Assembly (NCBI RefSeq): GCF_000272405.2
Contig: NZ_AJZM02000410.1
Location: 1 to 64,000, forward strand
Length of the DNA: 64,000 nucleotides
Direction: 5' to 3'
From: Vibrio tasmaniensis 1F-187
GTDB taxonomy: Bacteria; Pseudomonadota; Gammaproteobacteria; Enterobacterales; Vibrionaceae
Both the position numbers and the translations under genes were made by a program. The notes beneath the pieces are model-generated. The model was given only the letters and a program-made list of their open reading frames with translations. It was not told where the DNA came from and did no database searches. This document shows positions 36,036 to 45,056 of the stretch, piece after piece. Position 1 is the first letter of the stretch, and each line of letters begins with the position of its first letter.

Positions 36036-37982
36036 ATGAATTATCGCATCGACTTAGCTGTTCTTTCTGAACAAAAAAATAACTGCCGATTTGGCCTTAC
36101 GGTACATAATTTAAGTGACCTCGACGTAAAAGATTGGTCTCTGCATTTTGCATTTGACCGATTCATCCTTCCTGAGAGTCTATCGCAAGGTGAACTGACT
36201 CAAGTTGGAAGCTATTGCTCGTTCAAACCAAGTTCGCCCGTGTTAAAGGCCAATAACCATTACTACCTTGAATTCAGTATTCAAAGCGCCCCATTCCGCT
36301 TCTATTCTGATGGCCTTAATGATGCATTTATCCAATCACATCATGATGGAGAAACATCGGTACTGCCTGTCGCTATATCACCCATAGTACTGACTTCGCC
36401 ATACCGTGAACGCAATCAAATACCTGAAGTCAACGCTTCTGAGATAGCATTGATTCCTCAACCAAATCAGATCGAACTCAAGCAAGGTAGTTTCGCGCTA
36501 AGCTGTGAATGCAAGATTGAGGTTCAATCTCACCTTGCAGATAAAGCCGTCTCTTGGTTGCAGCAAGAGTTACTTTCTACCTTTGAACTGTCGATTTCGA
36601 ATGAGCTTTCAACTGAACTTTCAAAAGACGAAAGCGGCGACATTCTATTTCGCAGCAATCCAACATTAGACGAAGCAGAATACAAACTCCGCATTACTGA
36701 ACAACAAATAATTGTTGAATCAGGTAGCCAGTCTGGGTTTACACACGCCGTGGCAAGTCTGATTCAATTGATTCAACAACTGGATGCCGAAAATTTTTCT
36801 ATTCCATGCTGCAAAATCGCCGATCACCCTCGCTTTAAGTACCGAGGCATGATGTTGGACTGCGCGCGTCACTTCCACTCGGTAGAGCAAGTGAAGCGTT
36901 TAATCAATCAACTGGCGCACTACAAGTTCAACGTATTTCATTGGCACCTAACTGACGATGAAGGTTGGAGAATTGAGATTAAGAGCCTGCCTCAGCTGAC
37001 TGAAATCGGCGCTTGGCGAGGTCCTGATCATGCATTAGAGCCACAATACACGCACCTTGCGGATAACTATGGCGGCTTCTACACGCAGCAACAGATTCGC
37101 GAAGTCATTGAATACGCAGAGCAACGCAGCATCACGGTGATCCCTGAGATTGACATCCCAGGCCACTGCCGCGCCGCGATAAAATCACTACCAGACATGC
37201 TAGTTGAGCAAGCAGACACCACACAATACAAGAGTATTCAGCACTACAACGACAACGTGCTAAATCCAGGTTTACCGGGTACTTACCAATTCCTAGATGC
37301 TGTGATTGAAGAAGTTGCAGAGCTTTTCCCTAGCGAATTGATCCACATGGGCGCAGACGAAGTACCACCCGGTGTGTGGACCAATAGCCCTGCCGCTCAA
37401 GCACTGATGAAAGAGCACCAGTACCAAGACAGCAAAGATCTACAAGGTCACCTATTCCGCTATGCCGAAAACAAACTCAAGCAACTCGGCAAGCGCATGG
37501 TGGGCTGGGAAGAAGCACAGCACGGCGACAAGGTGAGCAAAGAGACCATCATCTATTCATGGCTCAGTGAAGAAGCCGCTATCAATTGTGCTCGCCAAGG
37601 CTTTGATGTGGTGCTGCAACCAGCACAGTTTACCTATCTCGACATGACCCAAGATTATGCACCGGAAGAACCGGGCGTAGATTGGGCTGCCGTTATCCCC
37701 TTAGAACAAGCTTATACCTACGAAGCCCTCGCTGAGATATCCGACACCGATCCAATTCGTAAGCGGATCCGCGGAATTCAGTGTGCTCTATGGTGTGAGA
37801 TCGTTACCAATCAAAAGCGCATGGATTACATGGTATTTCCAAGAATTAGCGCTTTAGCTGAAGGATGTTGGACACATAAAAACAACCGAAACTGGCTAGA
37901 TTACCTATCTCGCCTAAAGGGCCACCTGCTATTACTCGACAGACTCAATGTTGATTATCGCAACCCTTGGAAAGCTGAATAA
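36036..37982 (+). CDS. GH20 beta-N-acetylhexosaminidase, cytoplasmic
   Basis: A 648-residue chitobiase-type enzyme that releases GlcNAc. An N-terminal region (about 1-160) and a GH20b domain precede the TIM barrel. Barrel motifs are FHWHLTDDEGWRIEIK, EIDIPGHCRA and the catalytic pair in HMGADE (Asp-Glu). No signal peptide is visible at the start MNYRIDLAV, so it works on oligomers after import. It stands between glucosamine kinase and chitobiose phosphorylase. Hydrolysis and phosphorolysis of the same substrate are thus encoded side by side. Confidence 0.93.
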   Translation: MNYRIDLAVLSEQKNNCRFGLTVHNLSDLDVKDWSLHFAFDRFILPESLSQGELTQVGSYCSFKPSSPVLKANNHYYLEFSIQSAPFRFYSDGLNDAFIQSHHDGETSVLPVAISPIVLTSPYRERNQIPEVNASEIALIPQPNQIELKQGSFALSCECKIEVQSHLADKAVSWLQQELLSTFELSISNELSTELSKDESGDILFRSNPTLDEAEYKLRITEQQIIVESGSQSGFTHAVASLIQLIQQLDAENFSIPCCKIADHPRFKYRGMMLDCARHFHSVEQVKRLINQLAHYKFNVFHWHLTDDEGWRIEIKSLPQLTEIGAWRGPDHALEPQYTHLADNYGGFYTQQQIREVIEYAEQRSITVIPEIDIPGHCRAAIKSLPDMLVEQADTTQYKSIQHYNDNVLNPGLPGTYQFLDAVIEEVAELFPSELIHMGADEVPPGVWTNSPAAQALMKEHQYQDSKDLQGHLFRYAENKLKQLGKRMVGWEEAQHGDKVSKETIIYSWLSEEAAINCARQGFDVVLQPAQFTYLDMTQDYAPEEPGVDWAAVIPLEQAYTYEALAEISDTDPIRKRIRGIQCALWCEIVTNQKRMDYMVFPRISALAEGCWTHKNNRNWLDYLSRLKGHLLLLDRLNVDYRNPWKAE

Positions 37983-37992
37983 AACGAAACCA

Positions 37993-38088
37993 AAGCACAC
38001 TCAAGTCGAGTGCTTGCTTCCCCTGATTAAGGTGCTCAGTCAGATTCGACTCAGCATCATTATTTAAAAATTAGCTGCATAGATGCAG
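37993..38088 (+). promoter_or_regulatory. Three consecutive hairpins before chbP
   Basis: Hairpin A: AAGCAC(AC)TC/GAGTGCTT (37993-38015). Hairpin B: GGTGCTCAGTC/GACTCAGCATC (38031-38058), with one mismatch and one G-T. Hairpin C: CTGCA/TGCAG (38075-38088). They fill most of the 127-nt gap between the GH20 gene and chbP, and none has a T run. Confidence 0.55.
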
Positions 38089-38109
38089 TTTGTTAAAAAG
38101 GAAATGACA

Positions 38110-40515
38110 ATGAAATACGGCTATTTCGATAACGATAATCGCGAATACGTCATCACTCGCCCTGATGTACCAGCACCTTGGACCAACTACCTAGGTACTG
38201 AAAAGTTTTGTACCGTGATTTCGCACAATGCTGGCGGCTACTCGTTCTACAATTCTCCGGAATACAACCGTGTTACTAAATTCCGTCCAAACGGCACCTT
38301 CGACCGTCCAGGACACTATGTTTACCTACGTGATGATGAGACGGGTGATTACTGGTCTATCTCTTGGCAACCAGTGGCAAAGAGCCTAGATGAAGCGAAC
38401 TACGAAGTTCGTCACGGCCTGTCATACTCAAAGTTCAAATGTGAATACAGCGGTATTACAGCAACTAAAACGCTATTCGTTCCTAAAGGTGAAGATGCGG
38501 AAGTTTGGGACGTCGTGCTGAAGAACAACACTGACAAGCCAAGAACCATCAGCACTTTCTCATTTGTTGAGTTCTCGTTCAGCCACATCCAATCGGATAA
38601 TCAGAACCATCAGATGTCTTTGTACTCTGCGGGGACGTCTTACCAAGAAGGTGTTCTTGAATACGACCTGTACTACAACACTAACGACTTTGAAGGTTTC
38701 TACTACCTAGCTTCAACTTTCTCACCAGACAGCTACGACGGCCAACGTGATAACTTCCTTGGCATGTACCGTGATGAAGCGAACCCAATTGCCGTTGAGA
38801 ACGGTAAATGTTCTAACAGCGCTCAAACCTGTTACAACCACTGTGGTTCTCTGCACAAGCAATTTACTATTCAGCCGGGTGAAGAAGTTCGCTTTGCTTA
38901 TGTACTCGGTATCGGTAAAGGAAACGGCGAGCGCCTACGTGAAAAGTACCAAGACACAGCCAACGTCGATGCCGCTTTCCAAGGTATCAAAGATCACTGG
39001 GACGAGCGTTGCAACAAATTCCAAGTTAAGTCTCCAAACGAAGGCTTAGACACAATGATCAACACATGGACGCTATACCAAGCGGAAACCTGTGTTGTTT
39101 GGTCTCGCTTTGCATCCTTCATTGAAGTGGGTGGTCGTACTGGCCTTGGTTACCGTGATACTGCGCAAGATGCGATTTCAGTACCTCATGCCAACCCACA
39201 AATGACTAAGAAACGTATTATCGACCTGCTTCGTGGCCAAGTGAAAGCCGGCTACGGTCTACACCTATTCGATCCAGACTGGTTCGATCCAGAGAAAGCA
39301 GACGTTGAGCCATCGAAATCACCAACGGTTGTTCCAACGCCTTCAGATGACGATAAGATCCACGGCATTGAAGACACCTGTTCTGATGATCACTTATGGA
39401 TCGTTCCGACCATCATCAAATATGTAATGGAAACAGGTGAACACGACTTCTTTGATGAAGTAATTCCATACGCAGACGGTGGCGAAGCGACCGTTTACGA
39501 ACACATGAAAGCGGCACTGAACTTTTCTGCAGAATACGTGGGGCAAACAGGTATCTGTAAGGGCCTTCGTGCAGACTGGAATGACTGTTTGAACCTTGGT
39601 GGCGGTGAATCTTCAATGGTTTCATTCCTGCACTTCTGGGCTCTACAAGAATTCCTAGACCTAGCTAAGTTCCGCAATAACGATGCTGACGTTGCTAAAT
39701 ACACAGAAATGGCCGCGAACGTACGTGAAGCCTGTGAAACACACCTATGGGATGACGAAGGTGGCTGGTACATCCGTGGTCTAACAAAAAATGGCGACAA
39801 GATCGGTACCGCTCAACAAGCTGAAGGTCGTGTACACCTTGAGTCAAACACGCTAGCGGTTCTATCTGGCGCGGTTTCTCAAGAGCGTGGCGAGAAAGCG
39901 ATGGACGCTGTTGATGAGAACCTATTCTCTGAATACGGCTTGCACCTAAATTCTCCTTCATTCGCAACACCAAACGATGATATCGGCTTTGTGACTCGCG
40001 TTTATCAAGGCGTAAAAGAGAATGGCGCAATCTTCTCTCACCCGAACCCATGGGCTTGGGTAGCAGAAGCGAAGCTAGGTCGTGGTGACCGTGCGATGAA
40101 ATTCTACGACGCACTGAACCCGTACAACCAAAATGACATGATTGAAACACGCTACGCAGAACCATACTCGTACGTGCAGTTCATCATGGGTAAAGACCAC
40201 CAAGACCACGGTCGTGCAAACCACCCTTGGTTAACAGGTACGTCGGGTTGGGCTTACTTTGCGGTAACCAACTTCATTCTTGGTGTTCGCACAGGCTTTG
40301 AAGGCTTAACGATTGATCCTTGTATCCCGACTGATTGGCCGGAATTCGAGGTTACTCGTCAATGGCGTGGCGCGACTTACAACATCACAGTGCAAAACCC
40401 GAATGCAGTAAGCAAAGGGGTTACCTCTATCACTATCAACGGTGAGTCAGTTGAAGGTGCAATCCCAGTACAAGCAGAAGGCAGCGTGAACGATGTTGTC
40501 GTTGTTCTAGGCTAG
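38110..40515 (+). CDS. chbP: ChbP, N,N'-diacetylchitobiose phosphorylase (GH94)
   Basis: An 801-residue cytoplasmic phosphorylase that splits (GlcNAc)2 with phosphate into GlcNAc-1-P and GlcNAc, saving one ATP. It aligns nearly residue for residue with V. proteolyticus ChbP as I recall it (MKYGYFDNDNREYVITRPDV start, 801 aa). The general acid Asp lies in CKGLRADWNDCLNLGGG, and the phosphate-binding region contains HPWLTGTSGW. The ATG at 38110 with AAGGA 9 nt upstream is chosen; upstream in-frame starts at 38083 and 38104 are less likely. The next gene's mutase would use its GlcNAc-1-P. Confidence 0.96.
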   Translation: MKYGYFDNDNREYVITRPDVPAPWTNYLGTEKFCTVISHNAGGYSFYNSPEYNRVTKFRPNGTFDRPGHYVYLRDDETGDYWSISWQPVAKSLDEANYEVRHGLSYSKFKCEYSGITATKTLFVPKGEDAEVWDVVLKNNTDKPRTISTFSFVEFSFSHIQSDNQNHQMSLYSAGTSYQEGVLEYDLYYNTNDFEGFYYLASTFSPDSYDGQRDNFLGMYRDEANPIAVENGKCSNSAQTCYNHCGSLHKQFTIQPGEEVRFAYVLGIGKGNGERLREKYQDTANVDAAFQGIKDHWDERCNKFQVKSPNEGLDTMINTWTLYQAETCVVWSRFASFIEVGGRTGLGYRDTAQDAISVPHANPQMTKKRIIDLLRGQVKAGYGLHLFDPDWFDPEKADVEPSKSPTVVPTPSDDDKIHGIEDTCSDDHLWIVPTIIKYVMETGEHDFFDEVIPYADGGEATVYEHMKAALNFSAEYVGQTGICKGLRADWNDCLNLGGGESSMVSFLHFWALQEFLDLAKFRNNDADVAKYTEMAANVREACETHLWDDEGGWYIRGLTKNGDKIGTAQQAEGRVHLESNTLAVLSGAVSQERGEKAMDAVDENLFSEYGLHLNSPSFATPNDDIGFVTRVYQGVKENGAIFSHPNPWAWVAEAKLGRGDRAMKFYDALNPYNQNDMIETRYAEPYSYVQFIMGKDHQDHGRANHPWLTGTSGWAYFAVTNFILGVRTGFEGLTIDPCIPTDWPEFEVTRQWRGATYNITVQNPNAVSKGVTSITINGESVEGAIPVQAEGSVNDVVVVLG

Positions 40516-40538
40516 TCACTTAATTTAACGAACAGCTC

Positions 40539-40568
40539 TTGCCTCAAGTCTTTATCGACTTGAGGCAA
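40539..40568 (+). promoter_or_regulatory. Strong intercistronic hairpin between chbP and the mutase
   Basis: A perfect 12-bp stem TTGCCTCAAGTC/GACTTGAGGCAA with a 6-nt loop and no T run, 21 bp before the mutase ATG. It is likely an mRNA-stabilising or spacing element, not a terminator. Confidence 0.7.
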
Positions 40569-40589
40569 TGAGACTAAAAGGATTTTCTA

Positions 40590-42002
40590 ATGATTAAATT
40601 TGGTACAGGTGGCTGGCGCGCTTTCATTGGTGAAGAATTCACCAGAGACAATGTTCGCCTTGTAGCGCAAGCGCTCGCTAACATCATTAATAATGAAGAT
40701 GCAGCCAAGAATGGCTTCGTTATTGGCTATGACCGTCGCTTCCTTTCAGATAAAGCGGCATGCTGGTTTGCAGAAGTACTTGCGGCGAACAACATCAAAG
40801 TAAGCTTCATTGATAAGTTCGTTCCAACACCTATCGTGATGTTCCAAGCAAAAGAGATGGGATGTATTTACTCTGCGTGTATTACCGCTTCTCACAACCC
40901 AGCGGACTATAACGGCATAAAGATCTTCATTGAAGGTGGACGCGATGCTGACGAGATCATCACAGAGAAGATCGAACAGCAAATCGCAACACTGACCAAC
41001 GAAGATGTTATACGAGTCGATTTCGAACAAGCGTTAAACGACAAAGAAATCGAGATCATCAACCCGATGAACGACTTTGTTGATTCAATCATCAATTTCA
41101 TTGATATCGACTCGATAAAGAAAGCCAACCTGCGCGTACTGATTGACCCAATGTTTGGTGTTGCGAAAAATGCTCTGCAAACCGTACTGATCAACGGTCG
41201 CTGTGATGTCGACGTAATCAACGATGGTAAGAACCCAGATTTCGGCGGTCTTATGCCGTCCCCAAATGCAGCAACGCTATACCGCCTAAAACATTTAGTG
41301 GCAGCTGAAGGCTATGACATTGGTATTGGTACTGATGGCGATGCCGACCGTTTAGGCATCATTGATGAGAAAGGTCACTTTATTCATCCTAACGAAGTGC
41401 TACTCCTACTTTACTACTACTTACTGGAATACAAAGGCTGGAAGGGCTCTGTCGTTCGTAACATCGCCACCACGCATCTACTCGACAAAGTAGCGGCAGA
41501 TCATGGTGAGAAGAGCTTTGAGGTTCCTGTAGGCTTTAAGCATATCAGCTCTCAAATGGAAGCAGATGATTCACTGATTGGTGGTGAAAGCTCGGGAGGT
41601 TTAACCATTCGAGGTCATATCAAAGGTAAGGATGGCGTATTTGCTTCAAGCTTACTGGTTGAGATGATCAGTGTAACAGGTAAAAAGTTATCTGAGTTAC
41701 TTGATGAAATCTACTCTAAGTATGGCTATGCCTACACGGCAGAAGGAGATTGCCAGTTTAAGCCTTCAGAGAAAGAAGCGCTCTACACCAAGATTTACGT
41801 AGAGAAGCAACTGCCTGAATTTGAATACGAAATTGAAAAAGTTAGCTATGAAGATGGTGCCAAAGTGTACTTCAAGAATGGCGGGTGGGTCATTGCTCGC
41901 TTCTCCGGAACAGAGCCGTTACTGCGAATCTTCGCAGAAATGGAAGATAAAGACACTGCAGAACGTGTTCTTCAAAAAGTGAAAGACTTCCTCTCTCTAT
42001 AG
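40590..42002 (+). CDS. Alpha-D-phosphohexomutase (GlcNAc-1-P mutase role likely)
   Basis: A 470-residue mutase of the PGM/PMM superfamily. The phosphoserine loop is ITASHNPADYNGIK, the metal loop is GTDGDADRLG, the sugar loop is GGESSGGL and the phosphate loop is [10 protein letters not shown]. As last gene of the chitobiose operon it most likely turns GlcNAc-1-P from ChbP into GlcNAc-6-P, which enters the NagA/NagB route. Substrate is inferred from context; the family also handles glucose and mannose phosphates. It is distinct from glmM at the start of the window. Confidence 0.88.
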   Translation: MIKFGTGGWRAFIGEEFTRDNVRLVAQALANIINNEDAAKNGFVIGYDRRFLSDKAACWFAEVLAANNIKVSFIDKFVPTPIVMFQAKEMGCIYSACITASHNPADYNGIKIFIEGGRDADEIITEKIEQQIATLTNEDVIRVDFEQALNDKEIEIINPMNDFVDSIINFIDIDSIKKANLRVLIDPMFGVAKNALQTVLINGRCDVDVINDGKNPDFGGLMPSPNAATLYRLKHLVAAEGYDIGIGTDGDADRLGIIDEKGHFIHPNEVLLLLYYYLLEYKGWKGSVVRNIATTHLLDKVAADHGEKSFEVPVGFKHISSQMEADDSLIGGESSGGLTIRGHIKGKDGVFASSLLVEMISVTGKKLSELLDEIYSKYGYAYTAEGDCQFKPSEKEALYTKIYVEKQLPEFEYEIEKVSYEDGAKVYFKNGGWVIARFSGTEPLLRIFAEMEDKDTAERVLQKVKDFLSL

Positions 42003-42078
42003 ATTTATAGAGTGCAGCAGTTTTGAATGGGACTTAACAAACCACTGCCTTGTTAAAGCCTATAGGTGAAGAACTCTT

Positions 42079-42113
42079 GCCCAGTACTCTGTATCAAAGT
42101 GCTGGGCTTTTTT
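42079..42113 (+). terminator. End-of-operon terminator of the chitobiose operon
   Basis: Stem GCCCAGTACT/AGTGCTGGGC with one G-T pair and a 9-nt loop, followed by six T. It lies 76 nt after the mutase stop. Confidence 0.85.
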
Positions 42114-42159
42114 ACGAATGCATTTTACTTTTCGGCAGAACGATACTTACTGCGTATCA

Positions 42160-43188
42160 TTAAAACGCCAACACACCTTTGGTATCTACTTTGACGGTGA
42201 CTGGCATACCAACACCTAGAGCCTCAGAAGACGTTGCTAACAGTTTCTGACCGTTAGCTTCAATCACATAGCGACAGTGGTCGCCCATAAATTGTTGTTC
42301 CAACACAGACAGGTTACTGTCGACATCATGACTCGCCACGATATGCTGTGGTCTTAGCAACAACGCACATTCCGCTCCCACTTCGATCTGAGTTTGTGCT
42401 TTCGCTTCTATCAGGCCCAAACTCGTTTCAAATTCATTATCTGAAATACGCTGTGCATTCAAGTAGCTACCACCACCTAAGAAATCAGCAACAAACTTAC
42501 TCGATGGGTGGAAGTACAACTCAGATGCTGAACCATATTGCTCAATCACACCATGGTTCATTACCGCCATTTTATCTGAAAAAGCGAATGCTTCTTCACG
42601 GCTGTGCGTTACAAAAATAGCAGTAACACCCTGCTTTTTAAATATTTTACGAATCTGAGAGATCAACTCATGGCGAACTTGAGTATCAATATTTGAGAAG
42701 GGTTCATCCAATAACAATAAGTCTGGCTTGTACGCTAAAGAACGAGCAATCGCTACGCGCTGCTGTTGACCACCAGAAAGTTGATGTGGGTATCGGTCAC
42801 CGAATTCATCTAAGTGAACTAGCTCCAACATCTCTTGAACTTTCTCTTTCTTTTGCTGCTCAGAGAGGCCTTTGAGGCCAAAGCAGATATTCTGGTTTAC
42901 CGTCAAGTGCGGAAACAGGGCGTAATCTTGAAAGATCATTCCGATGTTTCTCTGCTCAGGTGGTAACCAGTTGTCTCCATCGTCGATGGTTTGACAGTTC
43001 AAGCTCATGACGCCACTACTCAATGGAAGCAAGCCGGCAATCGCTTTAAGCAGCGTAGTCTTACCACAACCACTGGCACCAAGCAGACAAACAATTTCAC
43101 CATGCTCAACTTCTAAAGAAAGAGATTCCAAAATAGTTTGGGACTCGTACTTACAAGTCAGATCTTTAATTGATAATGCACAACTCAT
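42160..43188 (-). CDS. fbpC: FbpC, ferric iron ABC transporter ATPase
   Basis: A 342-residue ABC ATPase of the Fe3+/spermidine/polyamine group. Walker A is GASGCGKTT, the signature LSGGQQQR and Walker B LLLLDEPF. A C-terminal TOBE-like domain (about 240-342) follows. Its ATG overlaps the last base of fbpB, so translation is coupled. With fbpB and fbpA it forms a siderophore-independent ferric importer. It is last in the operon and convergent with the chitobiose operon. Confidence 0.92.
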   Translation of the reverse strand: MSCALSIKDLTCKYESQTILESLSLEVEHGEIVCLLGASGCGKTTLLKAIAGLLPLSSGVMSLNCQTIDDGDNWLPPEQRNIGMIFQDYALFPHLTVNQNICFGLKGLSEQQKKEKVQEMLELVHLDEFGDRYPHQLSGGQQQRVAIARSLAYKPDLLLLDEPFSNIDTQVRHELISQIRKIFKKQGVTAIFVTHSREEAFAFSDKMAVMNHGVIEQYGSASELYFHPSSKFVADFLGGGSYLNAQRISDNEFETSLGLIEAKAQTQIEVGAECALLLRPQHIVASHDVDSNLSVLEQQFMGDHCRYVIEANGQKLLATSSEALGVGMPVTVKVDTKGVLAF

Positions 43189-44813
43189 TAGTGTTTCTGC
43201 TCCAAGGAACGGTTTACGATAATCAGAGGAATTAAACCCACTAACACCAATAATACAGCAGGCATCGCCGCCAACTCTAGGTGCTCATCTGAGGCATAGT
43301 TATAAACATAAGTCGCCAATGTTTCGAAATTGAAAGGGCGTAGCAGTAATGCCGCATTTAACTCTTTCATTGATTCGATAAACACCAATAACCCGGCGAT
43401 CAATGCGCCTCGTTTAATCAAAGGTAAATGAACACGACGTAACATCTGGTTGGTATTGCAGCCGATTGTTTTAGATGCCATATCCAATGAAGGAGAAACT
43501 TTACTCAAGCTACTTTCAATGCTGCCAATTGCAACCGCTGAAAAACGCACGACCATGGCAAAGATAAGTGCAAACATAGAACCAGAGAAGATCAAACCTG
43601 GTCCTGTCCATTCCATCACTTTTGCAATGTCGTTGACTAAGTGATCCATAAACAAAACTGGGACCATCACACCAATGGCTAACACGGTGCCTGGAACGGC
43701 ATAGCCCATGGAAGCAATACGCATATAAGCCTGATTTTTCTTACTTGGGCTAACACGTTGATTGAAGTTCACAATCAAAGCAATAACGACACCAATAATT
43801 GCAGCAACTACCGAAACATAAAGGCTATTAACGGCATACTCTCTAAATTCCGGGGTCCAGCTTTGAGCAAAATATTTGTAGGCATAAATCATTAACTGGG
43901 CAAGAGGGAACAAGAATGCGACACACACCAATCCCCAGCACCAAAACAATGCTAACCACTTCTTCCAACCGGAAAGGTCGTAACGAAAATCTTCACGACT
44001 ACTGAATTGATTCTGGAATAATTTCTGTTTGCGACGGCTGTATCGCTCTGAACTCAATAGTAGGATCACAATAACCAGCATGATCGCCGATATTTTCGCA
44101 GCAGCCGTTAAGCTTGAGTAACCTAACCAAGTATCGTAAACCGCAGTCGTTAAGGTATTGACTGCAAAGTAACTTACGGTACCAAAATCACCAATGGTTT
44201 CCATTGCAACCAGTGATAGACCGACCGCCATTGATGGACGAACAAGCGGCAAGGAAATACGACGAAAGCTTTCCCAAGGTGAACACTTTAACAACCGAGC
44301 GGATTGTAATAAGGAGACGTTTTGCTCCATAAAAGCCGCGCGGCATAGCAAATAAACATAGGGGTAGAGAACAAGTGACAGAACAAAAATAGCTCCGAAC
44401 AAGGTTCTAATGTCTGGGAACCAGTACTCTCCGGGCCCCCAACCTGTTAAATCTCGTAGCAGAATTTGAACAGGACCTGCAAAGTCGAACCAATCGGTAA
44501 AGATATACCCGACAATATAGCCTGGCATTGCTAATGGCAGCACTAACGCCCACTGTAAAACGCGCTCTCCTGGAACACGGCACATTGCCATAATCCAAGC
44601 TGACGGAATACCAAAAGCCAAAGACAGGAATAAGGTTCCTATGACTAAAACCACCGTATTATAAGTATAGGTGGGCATTACTGTGGACATAAGATGAGAA
44701 AATAGCTCATCAGTTTCTCCAACAGCAGTCGTAAAAATCGCTAAAATCGGTAAAACCAGCAATACAGCAATGATGCAGCTACTGGTGTTCCATAAATAAT
44801 TCTTTTCTTTCAT
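43188..44813 (-). CDS. fbpB: FbpB, ferric iron ABC permease
   Basis: A 541-residue inner-membrane permease with about 12 TM helices. It is a fusion of two binding-protein-dependent transport domains, as is usual for FbpB/SfuB. Each half has an EAA-type loop (LKCSPWESFRRISLPLVRPS in the first, GCNTNQMLRRVHLPLIKRG in the second). It is separated from fbpA by 243 bp that contain an attenuator-like hairpin, so less permease than binding protein would be made. Confidence 0.92.
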   Translation of the reverse strand: MKEKNYLWNTSSCIIAVLLVLPILAIFTTAVGETDELFSHLMSTVMPTYTYNTVVLVIGTLFLSLAFGIPSAWIMAMCRVPGERVLQWALVLPLAMPGYIVGYIFTDWFDFAGPVQILLRDLTGWGPGEYWFPDIRTLFGAIFVLSLVLYPYVYLLCRAAFMEQNVSLLQSARLLKCSPWESFRRISLPLVRPSMAVGLSLVAMETIGDFGTVSYFAVNTLTTAVYDTWLGYSSLTAAAKISAIMLVIVILLLSSERYSRRKQKLFQNQFSSREDFRYDLSGWKKWLALFWCWGLVCVAFLFPLAQLMIYAYKYFAQSWTPEFREYAVNSLYVSVVAAIIGVVIALIVNFNQRVSPSKKNQAYMRIASMGYAVPGTVLAIGVMVPVLFMDHLVNDIAKVMEWTGPGLIFSGSMFALIFAMVVRFSAVAIGSIESSLSKVSPSLDMASKTIGCNTNQMLRRVHLPLIKRGALIAGLLVFIESMKELNAALLLRPFNFETLATYVYNYASDEHLELAAMPAVLLVLVGLIPLIIVNRSLEQKH

Positions 44814-44979
44814 CGCCTAACTACAACGAGGCTTAATGAAACACAAATGCATTTGCAAATACATCTCATATCCTTTTAATGGGGGGTTATTTATACCCAT
44901 ATACTGTAATGACTTCAAGGTGAGATGCTCATAACTCTGGGGATTAACGGGGAGCTTTGTATCAAAAAGTGATTTTCCA

Positions 44980-45019
44980 AAACAAAACAACCCCAAGTTA
45001 CCGGAATGGCGACTTGAGG
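44980..45019 (-). terminator. Attenuator between fbpA and fbpB
   Basis: On the minus strand, stem CCTCAAGT/ACTTGGGG (one G-T pair) with a 13-nt loop, then TTGTTTTGTTTT. It starts about 38 nt past the fbpA stop and probably reduces transcription into fbpBC. Confidence 0.6.
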
Positions 45020-45056
45020 CTGTCATTTTACTTGGGCCGAAGCCTACAGTAAAAAA

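Noticed and set aside
44817-45026. 69-codon minus-strand ORF between fbpA and fbpB
   Set aside because: It runs through the attenuator hairpin, has no ribosome site or domain, and looks like leader sequence of fbpB.
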